This document shows, in pieces, positions 5,811-13,076 of a DNA stretch of 17,246 nt. The translations under genes and the position numbers were made by a program. Each line of letters begins with the position of its first letter. The stretch's first letter is position 1. The notes below the pieces were generated by a model. That model saw only the letters and a program-made list of their open reading frames with translations, ran no database searches and was not told where the DNA came from. Source of the DNA: Lachnospiraceae bacterium (GTDB lineage Bacteria; Bacillota; Clostridia; Lachnospirales; Lachnospiraceae); contig VSNY01000079.1 of assembly GCA_009774535.1 (NCBI GenBank), positions 1 through 17,246 of the forward strand, read 5' to 3'.

Positions 5811-7733
5811 CTAAATATCCAAATTCTGAACCTTTGATGCGTTTTCCTCGATAAATTCCCGTCTAGGCTCTACTTTGTCGCCCATTAAGGTAGTAAATGT
5901 CAGATCAATTTCAGAAGAATTCTCCTCATCAATCATTACCCGCTTCAAAACACGCTTTTCCGGGTCCATGGTCGTCTCCCAGAGCTGATCGGAATCCATC
6001 TCTCCCAGACCTTTATAACGCTGGATTTTATTATTCCCGTCACGGCCGATCTCTTTTAAGATCTTATCAAGTTCCTTATCATCATAAGCATACCATACAT
6101 TCTTGTTCTTTTCGATTTTAAATAACGGCGGCGTCGCAAGGTAAATGTGACCCTTACGGATCAGCTCCGGCATAAAACGGTAGATAAACGTAAGCATCAG
6201 CGTACTGATATGCGCGCCGTCTACATCGGCATCCGTCATAATAATAATCTTATGATACCGCAGCCTGCCGATATCAAAATCTTCATGAATCCCTGTCCCA
6301 AACGCGGTAATCATAGCTTTAATCTCAGCATTGCCGTAAATCTTATCCAGACGCGCTTTTTCTACGTTTAAAATCTTGCCGCGCAGCGGCAGAATCGCCT
6401 GCGTCGCACGGTTTCTGGCTGTTTTCGCGGAACCTCCGGCAGAATCTCCCTCTACGATAAAGATTTCACAGTTTTTCGGATCTTTATCGGAACAGTCCGC
6501 AAGCTTTCCTGGCAGTGATGTACTTTCAAGCGCTGTTTTTCTGCGGGTTAAATCCCTTGCTTTTCGGGCTGCGTCACGCGCACGCTGCGCCAGCAGGGAC
6601 TTTTCGCAGATCGCTTTGGCTACCTGCGGATTTTGTTCCAGATAATAGGTCAGCTGCTCACTGACTACGGAATCTACCGCTCCTCTTGCTTCAGAGTTGC
6701 CTAGTTTTTGCTTCGTCTGTCCTTCAAACTGCGGTTCTTCGATTTTTACACTGATAATCGCGGTCATGCCTTCGCGGATATCTTCCCCGGTCAGCTGCGG
6801 GTCGCTATCCTTTAATATTTTATTTGCCCTGGCGTAGTTATTAAACGTTTTTGTCAACGCATTCCGAAACCCCGCCAGATGCGTCCCGCCTTCAGGTGTA
6901 ATAATATTATTTACAAAACTGTAAGTCGCATCATTGTAAGAATCGTTATGCTGAAGAGCAACTTCCACAGCGACATGATCCCTTTGCCCTTCGCAGTAGA
7001 TCACATCCGGATATAAGGCTTCCTGGCTGCGGTTTAAGTAAGTGACAAACTCTTTAATACCGCCTGCATAATGAAATTCATGCATACGCACCGGATCATC
7101 CCTTTTGTCTTTTAAGACAATCCGAAGACCTTTGGTTAAAAATGCGGTCTCACGGAGCCGTTGTTTTAATGTGTCGTAATCATAGACTGTCTCTTCAAAG
7201 ATCGACCCGTCTGGTGAAAAAGTTACTTTTGTCCCGGTTTTTTTCGGGTCACAGGTTCCTGCTTCCTGCAACGGATACATGGTTGCGCCGCGTTCATAGC
7301 GCTGCTTATAGACTTTTCCATCCCGGCAGATCTCTACTTCCAGCCAGTTGGAAAGCGCATTGACGACGGACGCCCCGACGCCGTGCAGGCCGCCGGATAC
7401 TTTATATCCCCCGCCGCCGAATTTTCCTCCAGCGTGCAACACCGTAAAGACCACCTCCACAGCAGGAAGACCAGCTTTATGGTTGATTCCGGTCGGGATG
7501 CCCCTTCCGTCGTCGATCACGGTAATGGAATTGTCCGGATTAATCTTCACCTCAATATTCCTGCAGTATCCTGCAAGCGCCTCGTCTACGGAATTATCTA
7601 CAATCTCGTATACAAGATGATGAAGCCCTCTTGCTGATGTACTTCCAATATACATACCCGGTCTTTTGCGTACTGCTTCCAGGCCCTCCAGTATCTGGAT
7701 CTGATCAGCCCCATAATTGTTTTCGATAGCCAT
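5811..7733 (-). CDS. gyrB: DNA gyrase subunit B
   Basis: The product is 640 aa, typical of Gram-positive GyrB. It is the ATPase subunit that drives strand passage with GyrA. The N-terminal GHKL domain shows the catalytic glutamate E43 (YEIVDNSVDEALAG), DDGRGIP (74-80) and GGLHGVGASVVNALS (114-128). The transducer has the QTK loop (339-341). The Toprim domain has EGDSAGGSAKTARNR (428-442), PLRGKILNVEKARLDKI (449-465) and the metal-binding DADVDG (501-506). The C-terminal RYKGLGEM motif is intact. An AGGAGG site sits 7 nt before the ATG. The gene is 40 bp past recF and 12 bp before gyrA, in the same transcript direction. Confidence 0.98.
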   Translation of the reverse strand: MAIENNYGADQIQILEGLEAVRKRPGMYIGSTSARGLHHLVYEIVDNSVDEALAGYCRNIEVKINPDNSITVIDDGRGIPTGINHKAGLPAVEVVFTVLHAGGKFGGGGYKVSGGLHGVGASVVNALSNWLEVEICRDGKVYKQRYERGATMYPLQEAGTCDPKKTGTKVTFSPDGSIFEETVYDYDTLKQRLRETAFLTKGLRIVLKDKRDDPVRMHEFHYAGGIKEFVTYLNRSQEALYPDVIYCEGQRDHVAVEVALQHNDSYNDATYSFVNNIITPEGGTHLAGFRNALTKTFNNYARANKILKDSDPQLTGEDIREGMTAIISVKIEEPQFEGQTKQKLGNSEARGAVDSVVSEQLTYYLEQNPQVAKAICEKSLLAQRARDAARKARDLTRRKTALESTSLPGKLADCSDKDPKNCEIFIVEGDSAGGSAKTARNRATQAILPLRGKILNVEKARLDKIYGNAEIKAMITAFGTGIHEDFDIGRLRYHKIIIMTDADVDGAHISTLMLTFIYRFMPELIRKGHIYLATPPLFKIEKNKNVWYAYDDKELDKILKEIGRDGNNKIQRYKGLGEMDSDQLWETTMDPEKRVLKRVMIDEENSSEIDLTFTTLMGDKVEPRREFIEENASKVQNLDI

Positions 7734-7773
7734 ATGTCATCCTCCTGTTCTTCTGCGTCAATTACTATGTTGC

Positions 7774-8865
7774 TTATATATTCGTCTTTCGTACGACATG
7801 ACCGTCCATGACTTCAAATACACGGTCAAGCCTGAAGCGGTTTTTTACAAATTCATCCAGACCCGTACAAGTAATTATGGTCTGGATATCATGGATGCTG
7901 CTAAGCAGATAATTCTGTCTGCTGCTGTCAAGCTCGGACAGAACATCGTCCAAAAGCAGCACGGGCGTATCATGAATGCTTTTTTTTACAAGTTCAATCT
8001 CAGATAACTTCAGTGACAGCGCTGAAGTGCGCTGCTGCCCCTGGGAACCAAAGGTACGGATATCTGCACCCGATATTTGGAACAGCAGGTCATCCCGGTG
8101 CGGGCCGACTGAAGTCTGACAATATTTTAAATCCTTTTCGCGAACCTTATGAAGCTGCGCCTCAAACTCTTCAGCCCGCGTGTCCGGTTCATAGGACAGC
8201 ATAAGCTCTTCCCGGTTTCCGGATATATTTTTATGCATGCGCAGTACAGTTTCGCGAAGTTCCTGCACAAATGCATCTCTGCGGCGGATTATGCGCTGTC
8301 CGTATTCAACCAGCTGAAGATCCCAGACTGGAAGCGTATCGGCCAGATCACGGCGCTGCGCCAGGTCTTTGAGCAGTTTATTCCGCTGATTCAGTATCTT
8401 GTTATAATTCGTAAGGTCTGACAGATAGATTTTATCCAGCTGACACAATTCCAGATCCAAAAACCGCCGGCGCTGCGCAGGGCCGTTTTTAATAATATTC
8501 AAATCTTCCGGCGAAAAAAAAACAATATTTAAAATTCCAAACAGCGCGCTTGCTTTTTTAATCGGAATCCGGTTGATCGCAATGCCTTTGGGACGGTTTT
8601 TCTTCAGATGGATATCAATCTGGTACTCTTTTTCATTTTTAACGACAAACGTCCGGATATGAGATTCTTCTTTCCCGAATTGAATCATATCCTTATCTTT
8701 ACTGCCTTTGTGCGATTTTGTTGTAGCGCTTACATAGGCAGATTCCAGCACATTGGTTTTCCCTTGTGCATTGTCGCCAAACAGAATATTCGTCCCTTCA
8801 GTAAACGCGAGCTTCAAATCTTCATAATTGCGGAAATGATTTAATTCAATCGACCGGATCATCAT
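7774..8865 (-). CDS. recF: DNA replication and repair protein RecF
   Basis: The product is 363 aa, normal for RecF. This SMC-like ABC ATPase loads RecA at gaps with RecO and RecR and helps restart forks. The Walker A motif is GDNAQGKT (30-37). The signature FGSQGQQRTSALSLKLSEIE and Walker B PVLLLDDVLSELD are near the C-terminus, as expected when the head domain is completed by both ends. Two consecutive ATG codons begin the gene; the first overlaps the yaaA stop as ATGA, implying translational coupling. It lies between yaaA and gyrB, the classical origin order. Confidence 0.97.
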   Translation of the reverse strand: MMIRSIELNHFRNYEDLKLAFTEGTNILFGDNAQGKTNVLESAYVSATTKSHKGSKDKDMIQFGKEESHIRTFVVKNEKEYQIDIHLKKNRPKGIAINRIPIKKASALFGILNIVFFSPEDLNIIKNGPAQRRRFLDLELCQLDKIYLSDLTNYNKILNQRNKLLKDLAQRRDLADTLPVWDLQLVEYGQRIIRRRDAFVQELRETVLRMHKNISGNREELMLSYEPDTRAEEFEAQLHKVREKDLKYCQTSVGPHRDDLLFQISGADIRTFGSQGQQRTSALSLKLSEIELVKKSIHDTPVLLLDDVLSELDSSRQNYLLSSIHDIQTIITCTGLDEFVKNRFRLDRVFEVMDGHVVRKTNI

Positions 8866-9071
8866 TGTTCAATCTGTATTGTCCCGCCATGATAGCAAAC
8901 AATATCTCCATGATAAAGTTTTCTGCCGCGCCTAAGCTCTGTATTGTCATTGACCATTACTTCGCCGTTTTGGATCACCATTTTGGCTTCCACGCCGGAA
9001 CCAACCAGGCCGCCCAGCTTCAGCGCCTGGCCCAGTTTGATATATTCGTCTTTGATTGTTATTTTTTCCAT
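8862..9071 (-). CDS. yaaA: S4-domain RNA-binding protein YaaA (RlbA-like)
   Basis: The product is 69 aa and is a single S4 RNA-binding domain (IKLGQALKLGGLVGSGVEAK, then VMVNDNTELRRGRKLYHGD). It is the small protein conserved between dnaN and recF in Firmicutes; its exact role is unsettled, with ribosome or tRNA binding suggested for S4 proteins. The ATG at 9071 is chosen because GAGGG lies about 7 nt before it. An in-frame ATG 13 codons upstream would overlap the end of dnaN and lacks a site. The gap to dnaN is 22 bp, and the stop overlaps recF by 4 bases. Confidence 0.93.
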   Translation of the reverse strand: MEKITIKDEYIKLGQALKLGGLVGSGVEAKMVIQNGEVMVNDNTELRRGRKLYHGDIVCYHGGTIQIEQ

Positions 9072-9093
9072 AAATTTCCCTCGTATGCATCCA

Positions 9094-10206
9094 TTAGTTA
9101 TTTGCCGCATTAAAATTTACAGGCAAAATCAAATAAATATAATTATCATGATCGTCACGGATAAAACACGGCGCTTTTGGATTGACCATATACAGGGTAA
9201 CTTCTTCTTCATCAATCACACGCAGCGCATCAATAAAGAACTTCGGATTAAAACCAATCATCAGATCATTGCCTTCTTTTTCAATTTCAATATCTTCGTT
9301 CATAGAACCAATAAAAGATGATATTTTTAATTCCATAAATCCGTCTTTGACATCCATAATAATCGGTTTTTTATCTCCTTCTTTGACCAGCAGCGTAGCC
9401 CGGTCGATACATCCCAGCAATTCCCGCTTATTGATCCGGATTTTCGTTGCATAAGCTGAAGACAGCATTTGATCAATTTTAAAATATTCTCCGTCAATCA
9501 GTCTGGATACTACCGTAGTATTTTCAAATTCAAAGATTATATGATTGTCCGTAATAAAAATATCGACAAACTCTTCAGCGGACCCAGGCAGAATTTTACT
9601 GATTTCCTGCAGTGTCTTTCCAGGAACGACTACTTTTTTGTTTTCAGAGTTATTTTTTAACTCGATATTACGGATCGAAATTCTGTGTCCGTCCAGCGAT
9701 ACAACTTTTAACTTGTTTTCATTGATTTCAAATAGTTCTCCTGTCATAAGTTTATTTGTATCATTATCTGAAATAGAAAAAATCGTCTGGCGGATCACTT
9801 CTTTTAACGTAAACTGTGTTATGGAAATCGGCTGGTTTTTTTCGATTTGAGGTAAATAAGAAAAATCGTCTCCAGGTTTTCCTATAATATTAAATTTCGC
9901 TTTTTCGCATGTAATCGTTGTCTTTAATTTATCATCTGAAGTAATAACGATATCATTATCCGGCAGTTTTCTGACGATTTCAGAAAAGATTTTAGCATCT
10001 AACGCAATAACGCCTGGTTCTTCAATGATACCATTGATCGTTGTCTCGATTCCCAGTTCCATATCATTTGCAATCAGGCGAATCTGACCTTCAGACGCGT
10101 CAATCAGAATACATTCTAAGATCGGCATCGTCGTTCTGGTTGGGACAGCTTTAATTGCAGTGTTGACTCCGTAAAGTAAATTTACTTTTGAACAGATCAG
10201 CTTCAT
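9094..10206 (-). CDS. dnaN: DNA polymerase III subunit beta (sliding clamp)
   Basis: The product is 370 aa, the usual clamp length, with the three repeated clamp folds. The N-terminus is MKLICSKVNLLYGVNTAIKA, the family has the typical RTTMPILECILIDA and FKIDQMLSSAYATKI segments, and the C-terminal end is DDHDNYIYLILPVNF. The dimeric ring encircles DNA and tethers polymerase III and repair factors. The reading frame stays open upstream to 10452, but AAGGAG lies 8 nt before the ATG at 10206 and family alignment starts there, so the upstream part is origin DNA and not protein. An ATG two codons upstream (10212) is too close to the ribosome site. The origin-unwinding segment forms its immediate 5' region. 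Confidence 0.97.
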   Translation of the reverse strand: MKLICSKVNLLYGVNTAIKAVPTRTTMPILECILIDASEGQIRLIANDMELGIETTINGIIEEPGVIALDAKIFSEIVRKLPDNDIVITSDDKLKTTITCEKAKFNIIGKPGDDFSYLPQIEKNQPISITQFTLKEVIRQTIFSISDNDTNKLMTGELFEINENKLKVVSLDGHRISIRNIELKNNSENKKVVVPGKTLQEISKILPGSAEEFVDIFITDNHIIFEFENTTVVSRLIDGEYFKIDQMLSSAYATKIRINKRELLGCIDRATLLVKEGDKKPIIMDVKDGFMELKISSFIGSMNEDIEIEKEGNDLMIGFNPKFFIDALRVIDEEEVTLYMVNPKAPCFIRDDHDNYIYLILPVNFNAANN

Positions 10207-10227
10207 GTGCATAACTCCTTTCGGCAT

Positions 10228-10294
10228 GAATCTTATAAATAATATATATAATAACTCATAGTAGTAATAATAGGGGCAGTGTAAAAGTGTATAA
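10228..10294 (-). other. Candidate oriC unwinding module: two DnaA boxes, GC step, five DnaA-trios, AT-rich stretch
   Basis: Reading in the dnaA direction (minus strand) there are two degenerate DnaA boxes: TTATACACT (10286-10294, 8 of 9) and TTTTACACT (10278-10286, 7 of 9). A GC-rich GCCCC follows, then the complement of five plus-strand triplets TAG TAG TAA TAA TAG (10259-10273). An AT-only stretch rich in TATATA (about 10229-10254) comes last, just before the dnaN ribosome site. This order matches the Bacillus basal unwinding system, where DnaA spreads from boxes onto trio-containing single-stranded DNA. The assignment rests on motif order only. Confidence 0.75.
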
Positions 10295-10296
10295 GT

Positions 10297-10330
10297 ACCT
10301 GAAGGCCTTAAAATACGGGAGCCTTCAGGT
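10297..10330. repeat. 10-bp inverted repeat in the dnaA-dnaN gap
   Basis: ACCTGAAGGC (10297-10306) and GCCTTCAGGT (10321-10330) are perfect reverse complements around a 14-nt loop. No T-run follows in the dnaA direction, so a simple dnaA terminator is not convincing. It sits directly beside the two DnaA boxes of the unwinding module, and related sequence recurs upstream of dnaA. It may be a protein-binding site or a structural boundary. Confidence 0.65.
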
Positions 10331-10339
10331 TTTAAAACT

Positions 10340-10364
10340 ACGTGAACAACATCACGTGAACAAC
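10340..10364. repeat. Two 11-bp direct repeats (iteron-like) in the origin
   Basis: ACGTGAACAAC occurs at 10340-10350 and again at 10354-10364, 14 bp apart. The second copy contains the palindrome CACGTG. They lie between the palindromic DnaA-box cluster and the unwinding module. An 8-of-9 DnaA box (TGTTTATAA, 10374-10382) is next to them. No regulator is identified. Confidence 0.6.
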
Positions 10365-10462
10365 TTGACAAATTGTTTATAACTGAAGTTTGGAAATACC
10401 GGATAAAATTCCCAATAGTAAAAAATACGAAGTTATCCAGTAAAGTGAACATGATATCGGAT

Positions 10463-10510
10463 AGTTATCCACACTTATCCACAATTTTTTGTGGATAAGT
10501 GTGGATAACT
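10463..10510. other. oriC: oriC downstream DnaA-box cluster: four perfect boxes in a 48-bp palindrome
   Basis: Two TTATCCACA boxes (10465-10473, 10475-10483) face two TGTGGATAA boxes (10490-10498, 10500-10508). The whole segment is a perfect 22-nt inverted repeat around TTTT (10485-10488). All four match the DnaA box consensus exactly. It begins 18 bp past the dnaA stop codon. Together with the trios nearer dnaN it forms the downstream half of a bipartite origin, comparable in position to incC of Bacillus. Confidence 0.93.
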
Positions 10511-10528
10511 TGTCTGTATATTGTGCAG

Positions 10529-11887
10529 TTAGTTCGGATTAATCTTTTTGCGGATCGTTTCGATCAAGTTCTGCGTGGACTCCTTCGTTTTACATTCTGC
10601 TTCTATTTTTTCAATTCCATGGATAATCGTGGAATGATCGCGTCCGCCTAGTACTTCGCCGATTCCGGCCAGGGATGCGCCTGTCATATTTTTACAAAGG
10701 TACATAGCAATCTGGCGAGGTCTTACGATATCGCTGCTTCGTGATTTGGACATCAGCTGTTCCGGTGTTTTCTGAAAATGTTCGGAAACAATCTCAATAA
10801 TCAGCTGCGGTGTAATCTCTCTGTGCATGTCAGGGTTAATAATGCTTTCCAGCTGTTCCTTTGCAGTATCGATGGTAATTTCTACATTAGTTAAACGGGA
10901 AAAAGCCATCAGGCGGTTTAATGCGCCTTCAAGCTCTCTGATATTGGACTTAATATTCATAGCTATGTATTTGATAATCTCATCATCAAATCTGATATTA
11001 TCCATTTCTTCTTTCCGCCGGAGGATCGCCATACGGGTCTCATAATCCGGGGAACCGATATCAGCCATACAGCCCCATTGGAACCGGGAACGGAAACGTT
11101 CTTCGAGCGTCGTCATTTCTTTTGGCGGTTTATCGCTTGAGACTACGATTTGTTTGCCTGCATTGTACAAAACGTTAAATGTATTAAAAAATTCTTCCTG
11201 TGTCCGGTCTTTTCCTATTATAAATTGAATATCATCTATTAATAACACATCGACGTTCCGGTACTTGTCACGAATCGCATTGATTTGCGCATTGCTTCCG
11301 TTTCGGATGGCGTCGATGACTTCATTGGTAAATACCTCAGACGGTACATACTGGATTTTCAGTTTTGGATGGTTGGCGAGGATATGGTGTGCTATGGAAT
11401 GCATCAGGTGTGTTTTGCCCAGCCCTACGCCGCCCCATAAAAAAAGCGGGTTATATTGTTTTGCAGGATTTTCAGCTTCTTCTGCGACGACCAGAGAAAT
11501 CGTATGCGCTAGCTTATTATTGCTGCCGACTACAAAGGTGTCAAATGTATAGTTTGGGTTCAGATCATGGTTTTTATAAGCGGCAGAGTCCTCCTGCATG
11601 GCAGTTGATTTGGCTGGTTTCATTTTCTTAGCGTCCTCTGGAAGAATGAACTCAATTTCGTATTCAACGCCGGTAACCTCAGCAATTACCACTTTTAAAG
11701 GAGTCAGGTATTTTTTTGTAATGTAATTCAGTGCAATCTGCTCCGGTGGGGCGAGAATATAAATCTTGTCGCCGTCAATCCGAAAGATCTCCAATGGTTT
11801 GATCCACGAATCATAGACAACCTTGGATAGTTCGTATTCTTCTTTCACAGTAAGTAGTATTTCTTGCCATTTTTCCTCAACTATCAT
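10529..11887 (-). CDS. dnaA: Chromosomal replication initiator DnaA
   Basis: The product is 452 aa, typical of Firmicute DnaA. Domain I (1-80 or so) is the interaction domain and a short linker follows. The AAA+ domain starts near NPNYTFDTFVVG (110-121), with Walker A GGVGLGKT (152-159), Walker B LLIDDIQ (215-221), sensor I VVSSDKPP (248-255) and the arginine-finger box LEERFRSRFQWG (261-272). Domain IV holds the DNA-binding helix-turn-helix and the DnaA signature GGRDHSTIIHG (414-424), which reads the TTATNCACA boxes present on both sides. GGAGA precedes the ATG by 6 nt. The boxes upstream and downstream suggest autoregulation as well as origin function. Confidence 0.99.
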   Translation of the reverse strand: MIVEEKWQEILLTVKEEYELSKVVYDSWIKPLEIFRIDGDKIYILAPPEQIALNYITKKYLTPLKVVIAEVTGVEYEIEFILPEDAKKMKPAKSTAMQEDSAAYKNHDLNPNYTFDTFVVGSNNKLAHTISLVVAEEAENPAKQYNPLFLWGGVGLGKTHLMHSIAHHILANHPKLKIQYVPSEVFTNEVIDAIRNGSNAQINAIRDKYRNVDVLLIDDIQFIIGKDRTQEEFFNTFNVLYNAGKQIVVSSDKPPKEMTTLEERFRSRFQWGCMADIGSPDYETRMAILRRKEEMDNIRFDDEIIKYIAMNIKSNIRELEGALNRLMAFSRLTNVEITIDTAKEQLESIINPDMHREITPQLIIEIVSEHFQKTPEQLMSKSRSSDIVRPRQIAMYLCKNMTGASLAGIGEVLGGRDHSTIIHGIEKIEAECKTKESTQNLIETIRKKINPN

Positions 11888-11944
11888 ATTATTTCTCCGT
11901 CTTATTCATACATTCTAAAAAAGCAGATAAAAGCCACACTTTAT

Positions 11945-11973
11945 ATGATATACCAAAACGTCGGATTTAGCAA
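11945..11973 (-). promoter_or_regulatory. Candidate dnaA promoter
   Basis: On the minus strand there is -35 TTGCTA (11968-11973), a 17-nt spacer and -10 TATCAT (11945-11950, 5 of 6). It lies 57 bp or more before the dnaA ATG and just inside the upstream DnaA-box cluster, so DnaA bound there could repress it. An overlapping TATAAA is an alternative -10. Confidence 0.5.
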
Positions 11974-12004
11974 TGAAATCTTCAGATAAAAAATGTTGGC
12001 TTCA

Positions 12005-12226
12005 GGTGGATAAAATGTCTAAAATGGAAAAATACGGGCTTTGGGCTGTATGTAGATAAGTGCCTTATACACAACTTTGTCAGAAGTTTTTGTGCATCTT
12101 TCCTAAGTTATCCACATTTATAGATTTCTTCTGAAGGCTTTAAAATCAACAATTTTTTAAAAATTCACAAAAAATCGGTGGATAAGTATGTGCATAAGTT
12201 TTCGTTGATAAGTAAAATGTGGATAA
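12005..12226. other. oriC: oriC upstream DnaA-box cluster (dnaA-rpmH gap)
   Basis: There are four perfect DnaA boxes: TTATACACA (12065-12073), TTATCCACA (12108-12116), TGTGCATAA (12189-12197) and TGTGGATAA (12218-12226). Near matches of 8 of 9 lie at 12005-12013, 12051-12059 and 12177-12185, and a 7 of 9 at 12203-12211. They occur in both orientations. AT-rich tracts lie within the cluster (about 12150-12175) and to its right (about 12272-12300). This is the upstream half of the bipartite origin. The rest of the 11888-12383 gap holds the dnaA and rpmH promoters and no ORF. Confidence 0.93.
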
Positions 12227-12302
12227 CTTCTCGGTGTATATGTGTGGACAGGGATAACTTGCCGAGGATTCCTAAAAAATTTATAAAAAAATTATGTTTT
12301 TC

Positions 12303-12330
12303 TTGACTTGTGCATCTTTTTTGATATAAT
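12303..12330 (+). promoter_or_regulatory. Sigma-A promoter of the rpmH operon
   Basis: There is -35 TTGACT (12303-12308), a 16-nt spacer and a perfect -10 TATAAT (12325-12330), preceded by TG that may act as an extended -10. The predicted start is about 45 bp before the rpmH ATG. It is divergent from dnaA, with the DnaA-box cluster between them. Confidence 0.87.
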
Positions 12331-12383
12331 TGTAATGGTGTTTTTTCAATTATATAGGATTTGTAAGAGGAGGTGCTTGTAAC

Positions 12384-12518
12384 ATGAAGATGACGTATCA
12401 GCCGAAGAAGAGACATAGATCTAAAGTGCATGGTTTCAGAAAAAGGATGAGTACAGCAGGCGGAAGAAAGGTATTGGCTGCAAGAAGATTAAAAGGAAGA
12501 AAGAAGTTATCAGCATAG
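12384..12518 (+). CDS. rpmH: 50S ribosomal protein L34
   Basis: The product is 44 aa, the exact family length, and is very basic. Its sequence begins MKMTYQPKKRHRSKVHGFRKR and ends RLKGRKKLSA, matching the L34 pattern (TYQP, HGFRKRM, GRKVLAARR). It is a structural protein of the large ribosomal subunit. AGAGGAGGTG lies ahead of the ATG at about 10 nt. It is first in the rpmH-rnpA-yidD-yidC-jag cluster and next to dnaA, the most conserved layout at Firmicute origins. It has a strong promoter of its own. Confidence 0.97.
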   Translation: MKMTYQPKKRHRSKVHGFRKRMSTAGGRKVLAARRLKGRKKLSA

Positions 12519-12557
12519 GCCACATCTTGTGTGGTCTTTCTTCTTATTTTTTTATGG
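12518..12557 (+). terminator. Terminator or attenuator hairpin after rpmH
   Basis: CCACA (12520-12524) pairs with TGTGG (12530-12534), extended by two further pairs, with a 5-nt loop. A T-rich tail (TTTCTTCTTATTTTTTT) follows. The stem begins at the rpmH stop codon. It is short, so partial termination that keeps L34 mRNA in excess over the downstream genes is more likely than a full stop. Confidence 0.6.
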
Positions 12558-12558
12558 G

Positions 12559-12613
12559 AAAACGGTTGTTTTTTAAAACGAGATTGAAAAAATTCCCTAA
12601 AAATAACCGTTTT
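12559..12613 (+). repeat. Inverted repeat in the rpmH-rnpA gap
   Basis: AAAACGGTTGTTTTT (12559-12573) and AAAAATAACCGTTTT (12599-12613) pair at 14 of 15 positions around a 25-nt AT-rich loop. It ends 27 bp before the rnpA start. In RNA it would form a stem ahead of the rnpA ribosome site, possibly for processing or stability. No T-run follows. Confidence 0.55.
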
Positions 12614-12640
12614 GCCAGTATTTGTGATTAGGAAGGAACC

Positions 12641-13048
12641 ATGAAGTTTTCTGAATCGTTAAAAAAGAATCCTGATTTCCAACATGTATACCGCAAGGGA
12701 ACGTCCTGTGCAAATCGTTATTTTGTGATGTATACGCTGGAAAACGGAACCGAAGGCAACAGAATAGGAATTTCTGTCAGCAAGAAAGTAGGGAACAGTG
12801 TAATCAGGCATCGGGTCAAGCGTCTGGTCAGGGAAGCATACAGACTGCAGGAAGAAATGTTTGTGCGTGGTTTGGATATTGTAGTGATCGCCAGGGTAAC
12901 AGCAAAAAAAATATCTTATTGGGAAACTGAGAGTGCGCTGCTGCATCTGGGAGGTCTTCAGAATATTTTAAAATCTGCAGAAGATTGTAATAAAGAAAGT
13001 AACGAACATAGTAAGAGTGATAAAAGAAATGGAAATATTAAATGTTAG
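12641..13048 (+). CDS. rnpA: Ribonuclease P protein component
   Basis: The product is 135 aa, slightly longer than the usual 110-120. It binds the RNase P RNA and assists 5' maturation of pre-tRNAs. The N-terminal SLKKNPDFQHVYRKG and the signature R56-H-R-V-K-R-L-V-R-E-A-Y-R (the RNR motif), preceded by RIGISVSKKVGNSVI, are diagnostic. The last 23 or so residues (from about 113) are a hydrophilic Ser/Asn/Lys-rich tail not expected in the core fold. AGGAA lies just before the ATG with short spacing. It is 122 bp after rpmH and 28 bp before yidD. Confidence 0.95.
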   Translation: MKFSESLKKNPDFQHVYRKGTSCANRYFVMYTLENGTEGNRIGISVSKKVGNSVIRHRVKRLVREAYRLQEEMFVRGLDIVVIARVTAKKISYWETESALLHLGGLQNILKSAEDCNKESNEHSKSDKRNGNIKC

Positions 13049-13076
13049 AAATATAGAAAAAAGAAGATGATTTAGA

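Noticed and set aside
10297..10330. Rho-independent terminator of dnaA
   Set aside because: The stem is sound, but in the dnaA direction it is followed by ACTTATACAC with no T-run.
10340..10364. CRISPR array or plasmid-type iteron replicon
   Set aside because: There are only two 11-bp copies, no spacer-like units, no cas genes and no rep gene; it is inside a chromosomal origin.
10207..10452. Open reading frame extending dnaN upstream by 82 codons
   Set aside because: It covers origin motifs, has no ribosome site at its start, and the clamp family begins at the ATG at 10206, which has AAGGAG ahead of it.
12165..12431. Minus-strand ORF of 88 codons in the dnaA-rpmH gap
   Set aside because: It overlaps DnaA boxes, the rpmH promoter and rpmH itself; the product is unlike any family and no start signal is visible.
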